NCBI GenBank assembly: GCA_024511045.1
Contig: JANEMG010000039.1
Coordinates: 1 to 11,653, forward strand
Source: Gammaproteobacteria bacterium
GTDB taxonomy: Bacteria; Pseudomonadota; Gammaproteobacteria; Methylococcales; Methylomonadaceae
Length of the DNA stretch: 11,653 nucleotides
Reading direction: 5' to 3'
Shown here: positions 1-5,611 of the stretch, piece after piece
Layout of the letters: each line of letters opens with the position of its first letter
Numbering within the stretch: the stretch's first letter is position 1
Translations under genes and position numbers: made by a program
Notes under the pieces: model-generated
Seen by the model: the letters and a program-made list of their open reading frames with translations, nothing else
What the model was told of the DNA's origin: nothing
The model's database searches: none

Positions 1-74
1 GTTCGTTGATTTGTAATTGACCGCTTTTCATGTTCGCAAAACAAAAAATGGTATTTAATTACATTTCAACGAAC
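1..74. repeat. 9-bp inverted repeat in the left intergenic region
   Basis: GTTCGTTGA (1-9) is the exact reverse complement of TCAACGAAC (66-74); the 56 bases between are AT-rich. The copies are too far apart for a simple terminator hairpin. They could be a protein-binding pair, or the edge of a structure cut by the window boundary. No reading frame of note lies in 1-130, so the upstream neighbour cannot be identified. Confidence 0.3.
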
Positions 75-130
75 TACGTCAACTTTCTGTGCTTTTTGTC
101 ATGTACAGAGATCACTCTGACATTTAGCAC

Positions 131-159
131 TTGAATTAATGATCTTAATTCCCTATCCT
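131..159 (+). promoter_or_regulatory. Candidate sigma70 promoter for the CBS-domain gene
   Basis: TTGAAT (131-136) serves as a -35 and TATCCT (154-159) as a -10, with a 17-base spacer. Each hexamer matches the consensus at four of six positions. The predicted start of transcription, about 165-167, falls exactly where the first leader hairpin begins, which supports the assignment. The match is moderate, and other AT-rich hexamers lie nearby. Confidence 0.35.
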
Positions 160-164
160 TATGC

Positions 165-293
165 GGTTAAAAACCCCACAGGGAAAATCCTGGCGGCATT
201 GCTGCGCCGGATAGTTAACCCTCTCGCCGGAAAGCCCCCCGACAAATCCGGGCAAAACCGCAATGCGAGGGAAATAATGCGCAGATCATCTGC
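165..293 (+). promoter_or_regulatory. Structured 5' leader of the CBS-domain gene (possible cis-regulatory RNA)
   Basis: Two long hairpins can be drawn end to end. Hairpin 1 is closed by GGTTAA (165-170) with TTAACC (215-220). It encloses CAGG/CCTG (179-182/189-192) and, overlapping by one base, GGCG/CGCC (192-195/205-208). Hairpin 2 is CTCTCGC (221-227) with GCGAGGG (265-271), then CGG/CCG (228-230/258-260) and GCCC/GGGC (234-237/250-253), separated by A-rich internal loops. A small hairpin GCAGA/TCTGC follows (281-293). AGGGA occurs at 180-184, 268-272 and 294-298, ahead of the AGGAG ribosome-binding site at 318-322. I do not recognise a known riboswitch consensus. The folding is drawn by eye, not computed. 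Confidence 0.4.
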
Positions 294-331
294 AGGGAAG
301 CCGTCCAATTGACATTCAGGAGCAAAATTAA

Positions 332-805
332 ATGCTTGTTAAAGAATTAATGACCGAGAGAGTCTTTACGGTTGAACCCCACGATCTGGTCGATCGTGTT
401 TTTTTCTTGATCCATTACGAAAAGATCCGCCATCTGCCGGTCGTCGAAAAACACAAACTGGTCGGCATCGTCTCGGACCGCGATCTCTACAAGACTCTGG
501 GGCCAAAAAGCAATTCCAATGCCGTGGAAGGATCCAAAGACGGCAGCGAACTGCATGTCATCCCGAAAAAAGTGCAAAACATCATGCGCCGCGGCGTCCT
601 GACCACCTCGCCGGACGCCTGCGTCTCTGAAGCTGCCGGAATCATGGCGGACCATAAAATCGGCGCCCTGCCGGTGGTCGAAAACGACAAGCTGGTTGGC
701 ATCATCTCCACCGGCGATATCCTCAGGGTCTTCTCGAAAATCGAGAGAGCCAGGGAAAAACGGGAGAAGAAAATCGCCGCGGCAGCCGCCACAGGCAAAC
801 GCTGA
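332..805 (+). CDS. Stand-alone tandem CBS-domain protein
   Basis: A 157-residue cytosolic protein made almost entirely of two CBS domains: CBS1 at about residues 6-55 (ending in VSDRDL, 47-52) and CBS2 at about 84-132 (ending in ISTGDIL, 125-131). A charged linker (about 56-82) separates them and a Lys/Arg/Ala-rich tail follows. Paired CBS domains usually form a Bateman module that binds adenine nucleotides such as AMP or ATP and acts as an energy sensor. No catalytic or transport domain is attached, so the partner is unknown. The start is fixed by AGGAG at 318-322, nine bases before ATG. The gene is alone on the plus strand, converges on the lpxA-like gene, and has an unusually long structured leader. 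Family assignment is secure; the ligand and role are not. Confidence 0.9.
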   Translation: MLVKELMTERVFTVEPHDLVDRVFFLIHYEKIRHLPVVEKHKLVGIVSDRDLYKTLGPKSNSNAVEGSKDGSELHVIPKKVQNIMRRGVLTTSPDACVSEAAGIMADHKIGALPVVENDKLVGIISTGDILRVFSKIERAREKREKKIAAAAATGKR

Positions 806-826
806 GTCACAACGTCATCCGCTGTT

Positions 827-852
827 GTTGGCAGGGTCATTGCCCTGCCAAC
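827..852 (+). terminator. Perfect 10-bp hairpin after the CBS gene, without U-tract
   Basis: GTTGGCAGGG (827-836) pairs perfectly with CCCTGCCAAC (843-852) around a six-base loop, 22 bases after the CBS stop codon. Position and stem strength fit a transcription end or a 3' stabilising structure. No T-run follows on either strand, so it is not a textbook intrinsic terminator. Confidence 0.4.
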
Positions 853-868
853 TCTGGAGACCCGTCAA

Positions 869-884
869 CCCGGATCGATCCGGG
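869..884. other. Perfect 16-bp palindrome between convergent genes
   Basis: CCCGGATCGATCCGGG reads the same on both strands, with no central spacer. It lies between the convergent CBS and lpxA-like genes, 17 bases after the 827-852 hairpin. A dimeric protein site or a remnant of a terminator-like element are both possible; nothing in the sequence decides between them. Confidence 0.45.
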
Positions 885-965
885 CAGGCAATTTCAAAAA
901 ACACACGCAACAACAGCTTGCCGCAGCACAAAGGCTGTCAGCCGGCAGAAAAAAAGCTCCCTGTC

Positions 966-996
966 AAAACGGCAAACTCCATAATAAAAGTTGCCG
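966..996 (-). terminator. Weak candidate terminator downstream of the lpxA-like gene
   Basis: On the minus strand, just after the stop codon of the acyltransferase gene, CGGCAA and TTGCCG (991-996 with 970-975) can pair around a 15-base loop and are followed by TTTT (966-969). The stem is short and the loop long, so termination may be inefficient. A second run of seven T lies further along at 950-956. Confidence 0.35.
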
Positions 997-999
997 CAA

Positions 1000-1776
1000 T
1001 CACGCTTTGGCTATCTCGACAAAGCCATGCAGGCCACGTTTGGATTTGACTGCCAGCCATTCCTTCAGCAGACGCAATTCCTCGGTCTCTTCCAGGCCAT
1101 CCAGACTCTGCCTGCTTCTCAGCCGGCGAAATGCCTGTTCCAGCACCTTGTAGCGGTTGCCGCTGATTCCCGCCCTGCGCAAACCAATGGAATTCAGGCG
1201 ATAGTGCCGTGCTGGCCGCCCGCCAATCAACATATAGGGAATGACATCCATATTCAGGCCGGTGGTTCCCTGCACGATGGCATAGGCTCCCACCCGGCAG
1301 AACTGATGCACCACCACGGCTCCGCCCATGAAAACGTTTCGTCCGACGCTGACGAAGCCGCCGATGGCGACATTGTTGGCAAAAATCGTGGCATCGCCAA
1401 TCTCGCAGTCATGGGCAACATGACTGTGGTTCATGAAATAGCACCCCGATCCGATGCGTGTCGCGCCATTCTCCTGCGTTGCCCGGTGCGCGGTAAATCC
1501 CTCCCGGAAGACATTGTCATCGCCTATCTGCAAATAAGAGACGGTTTCCTCCCTGAAGCCAACGTCCTGCGGCAGATTACCGAGCACCACATGGGGATGC
1601 AGGACATTCCCGGAGCCCATCCGGACATGCCGGCGCAGCACCGCATGACTGCCAATATTGCAGCCGGCACCAATTTCCACGTCGTCCTCGATGACCGCAA
1701 AAGGCCCGATCCTGACATCCTCCGGCAAAACCACAGATTCTGCCAGACAGGCAGTCGGATGAATCAGCTGTGTCAT
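1000..1776 (-). CDS. LpxA-type acyl-ACP:UDP-sugar O-acyltransferase paralogue, outside an lpx cluster
   Basis: A 258-residue left-handed beta-helix acyltransferase with hexapeptide repeats over about residues 1-185 and a helical C-terminus. LpxA transfers a 3-hydroxyacyl chain from ACP to UDP-GlcNAc, the first step of lipid A synthesis, in the cytosol. Aligned by eye to E. coli LpxA, it keeps the catalytic His (H122 in the HVAHDC motif, E. coli H125), H119 (H122), D71 (D74) and H157 in VHQFC (H160). It differs at other substrate-contact positions: G73 for K76, F141 for H144 and P188 for H191. Gly170 at the chain-length ruler position (E. coli G173) would allow a long acyl chain. The start has GAGGA nine bases upstream, overlapping the end of xerD, so translation may be coupled. 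A usual lpxA sits with lpxD, fabZ and lpxB; here none is nearby. It may be a second LpxA or a related sugar acyltransferase. Confidence 0.8.
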   Translation of the reverse strand: MTQLIHPTACLAESVVLPEDVRIGPFAVIEDDVEIGAGCNIGSHAVLRRHVRMGSGNVLHPHVVLGNLPQDVGFREETVSYLQIGDDNVFREGFTAHRATQENGATRIGSGCYFMNHSHVAHDCEIGDATIFANNVAIGGFVSVGRNVFMGGAVVVHQFCRVGAYAIVQGTTGLNMDVIPYMLIGGRPARHYRLNSIGLRRAGISGNRYKVLEQAFRRLRSRQSLDGLEETEELRLLKEWLAVKSKRGLHGFVEIAKA

Positions 1777-1782
1777 TGATAT

Positions 1783-2673
1783 TTATCCTCGTGGGTGAAA
1801 ACGTGCATGTAAATCCTTCAAGCGTTCGCGCGCAATATGGGTATAAATCTGCGTCGTCGACAGATCGCTGTGCCCCAGCAACAGCTGCACGACACGCAGA
1901 TCGGCGCCGTGATTCAGCAAATGCGTGGCAAAAGCGTGGCGCAGCGTATGTGGTGACAAATGCTTCCGGATGCCGGCCTTGTCCGCATAGCGCTTGATGA
2001 TATGCCAAAATGCCTGTCTTGTCATGCCTGCCGCCCGACTGGTGACAAACAGATCTGCGCATTGCCGCCCTTTCAGCAGTTTTGGCCTGACATCAAGCAA
2101 ATAGTCCTGCAACCAGAACACTGCCTCTTCACCCAGGGGCACCAGCCTCTCCTTGTTCCCCTTGCCGCTGATTCTGACCACGCCCTGCCGAAAATTGCAT
2201 TGCTCCATGCGCAGCCCCACCAGTTCCGAGACGCGCAGACCGGTGGCATAGAGCGTCTCCAGCATCGCCCTGTCTCTCTTACCCAGCAGGCTGGACAATT
2301 CCGGCGCCGACAGCAGCCGTTCCACATCCTGCTCCGACAGGGATTCTGGCAGCGGTCTGCCGATATGCGGCGTTTCCAGCAGTGCGGTGGGATCGGCCGC
2401 AAGCTGGTTTTCCCGCTGCAGATAGCCATAGAAGCCGCGCAGCGTGGAAACGATTCGCGCAGCCGAGCGGCTGCCGATACCGGCATTGAAACGGCTTGCC
2501 AGAAACCGGGAAACATCCTCTGCAGTGACATCCTGCAGGCATTTCTGCTGCGCCTGCAGCCAGCTGGAAAAAATTTGCAGATCGCTGCCGTAGGCGCTCA
2601 GGGTATTGTCGCTCAAGCCCTTCTCGGCCCACAGCGCATCCTGATAACGCTCGATCAGGCACTTGTCGTCCAT
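1783..2673 (-). CDS. xerD: Site-specific tyrosine recombinase XerD
   Basis: A 296-residue tyrosine recombinase that, with XerC, resolves chromosome dimers at dif next to FtsK at the septum. The N-terminal core-binding domain spans about residues 1-95 (EKGLSDNTLSAY) and the catalytic domain about 110-290. All catalytic residues are present: R147 (ATGLRVSEL), K171 (GKGNKERLVPLGEEA), H242 and R245 (SPHTLRHAFATHLLNHGADLR, 240-260), H268 (LGHSD) and the nucleophile Y277 (TTQIYTH). Length and sequence follow E. coli XerD (298 residues) closely, including DALW-EK near the start, so XerD is preferred over XerC or an integron or phage integrase. AAGGGG lies about seven bases before the ATG. Its start overlaps the 3' end of ogt by 19 bases, and the LpxA-like gene follows after six bases, so the three are probably co-transcribed. 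Confidence 0.95.
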   Translation of the reverse strand: MDDKCLIERYQDALWAEKGLSDNTLSAYGSDLQIFSSWLQAQQKCLQDVTAEDVSRFLASRFNAGIGSRSAARIVSTLRGFYGYLQRENQLAADPTALLETPHIGRPLPESLSEQDVERLLSAPELSSLLGKRDRAMLETLYATGLRVSELVGLRMEQCNFRQGVVRISGKGNKERLVPLGEEAVFWLQDYLLDVRPKLLKGRQCADLFVTSRAAGMTRQAFWHIIKRYADKAGIRKHLSPHTLRHAFATHLLNHGADLRVVQLLLGHSDLSTTQIYTHIARERLKDLHARFHPRG

Positions 2674-3167
2674 CCGGATGCCCCTTCATGGTTGAGCAAC
2701 TGCCGTTTGATCTGCAGCAATCGACCTCTGGTCTGCCCGGCATAGCCACCGATGCCGGAAGCCGAAACGACACGATGACAGGGCACGAACAGCGGCCAGG
2801 GATTTTCCCGGCAGGCGCCGCCTATGGCACGCGGGCTGGAACCGAGACTTTCCGCCAACTGCGCATAACTGACCGTCCGGCCAACGCTGATGCAAGCCAA
2901 CTCCCGCCAGACCCTTTGCCTGAATTCCGTGCCCTGGCGTAGCAGCGCGAAAGAAAAATCCGTTCCAGGATCCTGCCAGTAGCGCTGCAGCTGTTCCAGG
3001 ATGGCGGCGAGTATTTCCGTACGCGGTCCATATTCGCGGCAACCGTCACTACACCATTGGGCTCTGAGCAGCGTTTCTCCGCTGCAGTACAGCGCGAATT
3101 TCCCCGCCGGCGTGCCGACAATTGCCGAATCCTCACGCCCCTTGCTGCAATCGCTCCAGTTCAACAT
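2655..3167 (-). CDS. ogt: Methylated-DNA--protein-cysteine methyltransferase
   Basis: A 170-residue cytosolic suicide DNA-repair protein that moves the alkyl group from O6-alkylguanine (or O4-alkylthymine) onto its own cysteine. The active site VPCHRVV lies at 128-134 with nucleophile C130. The DNA-binding part has TEFRQRVWREL (80-90), the ISVGRTVSYAQLA segment (93-105) and the arginine finger in RAIGGACREN (113-122). GIGGYAGQTRGRLLQIKRQL (138-157) closes the fold. Residues 1-75 form the variable N-terminal domain; there is no Ada-type regulator, so Ogt rather than Ada is the better name. The ATG at 3167 has no good Shine-Dalgarno sequence, and the true start could differ slightly. The gene begins 27 bases after the rplS-operon terminator and overlaps xerD by 19 bases. 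No convincing promoter was seen, so read-through is possible. Confidence 0.93.
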   Translation of the reverse strand: MLNWSDCSKGREDSAIVGTPAGKFALYCSGETLLRAQWCSDGCREYGPRTEILAAILEQLQRYWQDPGTDFSFALLRQGTEFRQRVWRELACISVGRTVSYAQLAESLGSSPRAIGGACRENPWPLFVPCHRVVSASGIGGYAGQTRGRLLQIKRQLLNHEGASGWTTSA

Positions 3168-3194
3168 GGGCCAGGTCGAATCTATTGCATCAAC

Positions 3195-3221
3195 AAAAAA
3201 GGCAGCTCACCGGCTGCCTTT
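3195..3221 (-). terminator. Intrinsic terminator of the rpsP-rimM-trmD-rplS operon
   Basis: On the minus strand GGCAGC (3218-3213) pairs with GCTGCC (3206-3201) around a six-base loop. Flanking AAA and TTT extend the stem to nine pairs, and six T (3200-3195) follow. It lies about 30 bases past the rplS stop codon and separates the ribosomal operon from ogt. Confidence 0.85.
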
Positions 3222-3251
3222 CTTCGATCACGCTACGAAAAAGTACCGCCC

Positions 3252-3596
3252 TCAGATTTTTTCCTTGATGCGCGCAGCCTTGCCGGCCAGATTGCGCAGG
3301 TAGTACAGCTTGGCGCGACGCACGTCGCCGTAGCGCTTCACCTTGATGTCGGCGATCATCGGGCTGTGGGTCTGGAAGACACGCTCCACCCCTTCACCAT
3401 GGGAAATTTTCCGAACCGTGAATGCCGAATTCAAACCACGGTTGCGCTTGGCAATGACCACACCTTCGAAAGCCTGCAGTCTTTCGCGGTTGCCTTCCTT
3501 CACTTTCACCTGAACCACCACGGTGTCTCCAGGCCCAAACTCAGGAATATCCTTCTTCAGTTGTTCCGCTTCCAAAACATCGATAATATTGCTCAT
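3252..3596 (-). CDS. rplS: 50S ribosomal protein L19
   Basis: A 114-residue large-subunit protein near the interface with the 30S subunit. The whole length matches the family: MSNIIDVLEAEQLKKDIP at the start, the conserved FGPGDTVVVQV and RLQAFEGVVIAKRNRGLNSA core, TVRKISHGEGVERVFQTHSP and the basic end AGKAARIKEKI. The ATG at 3596 is preferred over an in-frame GTG two codons upstream (3602), because AAGGG lies seven bases before the ATG and the family usually begins MSNII. That Shine-Dalgarno sequence overlaps the trmD stop codon, and the genes are 11 bases apart. It is the last gene of the operon, followed by a strong terminator. Confidence 0.97.
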   Translation of the reverse strand: MSNIIDVLEAEQLKKDIPEFGPGDTVVVQVKVKEGNRERLQAFEGVVIAKRNRGLNSAFTVRKISHGEGVERVFQTHSPMIADIKVKRYGDVRRAKLYYLRNLAGKAARIKEKI

Positions 3597-3607
3597 TTCC
3601 ACACCCT

Positions 3608-4357
3608 TTATACTTCACATTCAGTTTTAAATTCATTCAGCAATGTCTGCTGCTCTGCAGTCATATGCATTTTCTCCAACAGATCCGGTCGTCTTTTCCA
3701 GGTCCGGCCCAGCGCCTGCTTCATCCGCCAGCGCTCGATGCGGGCATGATCACCGCTCAGCAGCACGGCTGGAACCGCCATGCCGTCGACCACCTCCGGC
3801 CTGGTATAATGCGGGCAGTCCAGCAGTCCCTGCATATGGGAATCCTGCCTGGCGGAATTCTCATCGCCCAGCACCCCTGGCAACAGCCGGGTAATCGCAT
3901 CGATCACCAGCAGGGCCGCCAGTTCACCACCACTGATGACGAAATCACCCAACGACCACTCTTCGTCGCAGCATGCCTCGATGAAGCGCTGATCGACGCC
4001 TTCGTAGCGACCGGCCACCAGGATCAAACGCGGCAACGTGCCGGCCCTGTTGAGCAATTGCTGATCGATCAGCCTGCCCTGCGGACTCAGATAGACGACT
4101 CTGGCATCATCGGCCGCGGCTTTTCTGGCCTGCTCGACGGCATCCTGCAAGGGCTGATATTTCATCAACATGCCTGGCCCGCCGCCGTAGGGTCGGTCAT
4201 CGACCGTCCTGTGTCTGTCGCTGGTATAGTCGCGGGGATTCCAGGTGCACAAGTCCACGATACCGCGTTCTATGGCCCTCCCGGTCACACCATAGTGTGC
4301 GGCGGAGCCGATCATTTCCGGAAAAAGCGTGACCACATCGAAGCGCATCCTGGCCAT
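3608..4357 (-). CDS. trmD: tRNA (guanine-N1-)-methyltransferase TrmD
   Basis: A 249-residue SPOUT-class enzyme that methylates G37 next to the anticodon using S-adenosylmethionine, preventing +1 frameshifting. Family motifs are all present: LFPEM (11-15), DRHRTVDDRPYGGGPGMLM (47-65), YLSPQGR (89-95), the knot segments GRYEGVDQR (116-124) and SLGDFVISGGEL (135-146), and LLDCPHYTRPE (178-188). D172, in the segment before GLLD, aligns with the catalytic Asp169 of E. coli. The C-terminal domain has LLSGDHARIERWR. Length is close to the E. coli enzyme (255). The ATG at 4357 lies three bases after the rimM stop; a second in-frame ATG at 4348 is possible, and neither has a strong Shine-Dalgarno sequence, which suggests coupling to rimM. 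Confidence 0.97.
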   Translation of the reverse strand: MARMRFDVVTLFPEMIGSAAHYGVTGRAIERGIVDLCTWNPRDYTSDRHRTVDDRPYGGGPGMLMKYQPLQDAVEQARKAAADDARVVYLSPQGRLIDQQLLNRAGTLPRLILVAGRYEGVDQRFIEACCDEEWSLGDFVISGGELAALLVIDAITRLLPGVLGDENSARQDSHMQGLLDCPHYTRPEVVDGMAVPAVLLSGDHARIERWRMKQALGRTWKRRPDLLEKMHMTAEQQTLLNEFKTECEV

Positions 4358-4360
4358 CGC

Positions 4361-4867
4361 TCAGAATTCCGGATCCCAGTCGACCATCATCCGGCCTCCC
4401 TGTAAATCGATTTCGATGATCGTCTGCCCCTGCAGGAACGGTATCAGCCGCTCCCGGTCACCCTGCACCACCAGGACATCGTTGGCGCCCGTGGCAATCA
4501 GGTAATCCACCCGACCCAAATCCACGCCATTCTGGGTGACGACTTGCAAACCAACCAGATCGGTCCAGTAATACTCGCCCTCTCCGGCCTTCGGCAGCTG
4601 GCTGCGCGCGATGGATATGCTGCATCCTGCCAACATCGCCGCCGCATTCCGGTCATCGATACCCTGCAGATGCGCAACGATCGTCTTGCCCTGCACCTTG
4701 CCCTCGAGCACCCGGACTTCCCGGCTTTCAGGGCCCTTGTTCAGCAGCCACGGAGAATAATCGAGGATGTTTTCCCGGGGGTCGGTATAGGAAAAAACCT
4801 TGACCCAGCCCTTGACCCCGAAAACGGCGGAAATCTTCCCGACCTCGATCCTCTCTTTGCCTGTCAA
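4361..4867 (-). CDS. rimM: 16S rRNA processing protein RimM
   Basis: A 168-residue 30S assembly factor that helps mature the 16S 3' (head) domain and binds S19. The N-terminal RimM barrel holds VGKISAVFGVKGWVKVFSYT (9-28), and GIDDRNAAAMLAG (69-81) lies at its end. YYWTDLVG (99-106) introduces the PRC-type barrel, followed by GANDVLVV (127-134), RLIPF (140-144) and the family-typical end VDWDPEF. It lies between rpsP (four bases) and trmD (three bases), the standard order. The start appears to be TTG at 4867: no ATG or GTG is available between the rpsP stop and the conserved VGKI segment. The nearest AAGG-like sequence is about 17 bases away, so translation is probably coupled to rpsP and kept low. 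Confidence 0.94.
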   Translation of the reverse strand: MTGKERIEVGKISAVFGVKGWVKVFSYTDPRENILDYSPWLLNKGPESREVRVLEGKVQGKTIVAHLQGIDDRNAAAMLAGCSISIARSQLPKAGEGEYYWTDLVGLQVVTQNGVDLGRVDYLIATGANDVLVVQGDRERLIPFLQGQTIIEIDLQGGRMMVDWDPEF

Positions 4868-4871
4868 TGAA

Positions 4872-5123
4872 TCAGGCGGCTGCCTTACCAGCCTCTTTGA
4901 TCAGACTGGCGACGCGCTCCGAAGGCTGCGCGCCCTTGGAACGCCAGTATTCGATGCGTTCGCTGTCCAGGCGCAGTCTTTCCTCATTACCTCGCGCCAA
5001 AGGATTGAAAAAGCCCAGTCGCTCGATATAGCGACCGTCGCGGCTGTTTCTGCTGTCGGTGACAACCACATGATAAAACGGCCGGTTTTTTGCACCACCT
5101 CTAGCAAGACGAATGGTTACCAT
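4872..5123 (-). CDS. rpsP: 30S ribosomal protein S16
   Basis: An 83-residue small-subunit protein, an early assembly protein at the base of the 30S body. It matches the family end to end: MVTIRLARGGAKNRPFYHVV (1-20), DSRNSRDGRYIERLGFFNP, RLRLDSERIEYWRSKGAQPS and a helical Ala/Lys tail. It is the first gene of the operon; GGGG lies eight bases before the ATG, and a good promoter candidate is 42 bases upstream of the start. The usual order rpsP-rimM-trmD-rplS follows. Confidence 0.97.
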   Translation of the reverse strand: MVTIRLARGGAKNRPFYHVVVTDSRNSRDGRYIERLGFFNPLARGNEERLRLDSERIEYWRSKGAQPSERVASLIKEAGKAAA

Positions 5124-5164
5124 CTGAATTCCCCATAAAACAATTAGTCAAAATCAATCCACCT

Positions 5165-5192
5165 ATTCTACGCGTTTTTTTTTGATTGTGAA
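5165..5192 (-). promoter_or_regulatory. Sigma70 promoter candidate for the rpsP operon
   Basis: On the minus strand TTCACA (5192-5187) and TAGAAT (5170-5165) each differ from consensus at one base and are separated by 16 bases, which include a run of nine A. Transcription would start near 5158, giving a leader of about 35 bases before rpsP. This is the best promoter match in the window. Confidence 0.6.
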
Positions 5193-5376
5193 GTACAAAT
5201 TGAAAAACAAGCCCCCTGCCGAACTGCCCGCCGGCAAAATCGAACAGCAAAAAAACCTGATTACTCACAAGCTTCAGCTATTTTCGAATTGATTGCCGTA
5301 ATTTAAAGGGCGAGTCATCTTACAGCTTGCCTGTCATCCCATGCTGCCTGGGCAGCGCAGAAAGGGTATCAGCCAA

Positions 5377-5444
5377 CCATTCCGACCTAAGGAAGAATCT
5401 TGGGAACCTTGCGAAGTAAGATCTCTCCTTGCGTCGAGATGACA
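5377..5444. repeat. Palindromic module 1 inside repeat copy A
   Basis: The left arm CATTCCGACCTAAGGAAGAA and the reverse complement of the right arm, CATCTCGACGCAAGGAGAGA, agree at most positions, so the 68-base module can fold back on itself. It is a diverged relative of the 5452-5530 module and has no counterpart in copy B. Confidence 0.6.
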
Positions 5445-5451
5445 ATCCGTT

Positions 5452-5530
5452 GTCATTTCGACCAGCGGGAGAAACCTTAAGCGCTGAATGATGCATCGAG
5501 CGCCAAGGTCCCTCCTGGCGCCGGGATGAC
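5452..5530. repeat. 79-bp core module of copy A, inverted twin of 7074-7152
   Basis: It runs from GTCATTTCGACC to CGGGATGAC. Compared base by base with the reverse complement of 7074-7152, I count 71 identities in 79 positions without gaps. The arms (GTCATTTCGACCAGCGGGAG and, read in reverse complement, GTCATCCCGGCGCCAGGAGG) can pair imperfectly, so transcripts through it would form a hairpin. Confidence 0.85.
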
Positions 5531-5579
5531 AAGAATTATTTTGCGGTTTTCAGCAAGGTTGAGGATCCTGCGTAATCAG

Positions 5580-5611
5580 AAAAAATGGCTGCCGGACTAT
5601 CGCGGCATGCC
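5580..5611 (-). terminator. Intrinsic terminator of ffh, overlapping its stop codon
   Basis: On the minus strand GGC-A-TGCCG (5611-5603, with one bulged A) pairs with CGGCAGCC (5594-5587) around an eight-base loop. A single A and then six T (5585-5580) follow. The 5' arm lies in the last ffh codons and the TAG stop (5599-5597) is in the loop. Repeat copy A begins where the T-run ends. Confidence 0.8.

Larger units (their letters stand above)
5256..5580. repeat. MITE-like palindromic repeat, copy A (downstream of ffh)
   Basis: The element fills most of the 473-base gap between rpsP and ffh. Its ends carry CTGATTAC (5257-5264) and the inverted GTAATCAG (5572-5579). Inside are at least two palindromic modules, 5377-5444 and 5452-5530, each running from a (G)TCATTTCGACC-like left arm to a GGGATGAC-like right arm. 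A third partial module begins at GTCATCCC (5333-5340). Both ends match copy B (7029-7200) in inverted orientation. No transposase or other protein reading frame of substance is present; open frames across it are repeat artefacts. The remainder of the gap, 5193-5255, shows nothing recognisable. Confidence 0.75.

Noticed and set aside
165..293. Known riboswitch (c-di-GMP, TPP, cobalamin, fluoride) before the CBS gene
   Set aside because: The leader is structured but I could not match any of these consensus sequences; kept only as an unassigned structured leader.
991..1779. 262-codon open frame on the plus strand opposite the lpxA-like gene
   Set aside because: It mirrors a gene with clear hexapeptide repeats and catalytic motifs on the minus strand.
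3597..3602. GTG start two codons upstream of the rplS ATG
   Set aside because: It lies only one base from the ribosome-binding site; MSNII is the usual L19 start.
5320..5532. 70-codon minus-strand frame inside repeat copy A
   Set aside because: It lies wholly within palindromic repeat modules; the peptide merely translates the repeat.
5124..5596. 4.5S RNA (ffs) gene next to ffh
   Set aside because: No GGAA-tetraloop hairpin of the 4.5S type was found; the structured DNA is the repeat element.
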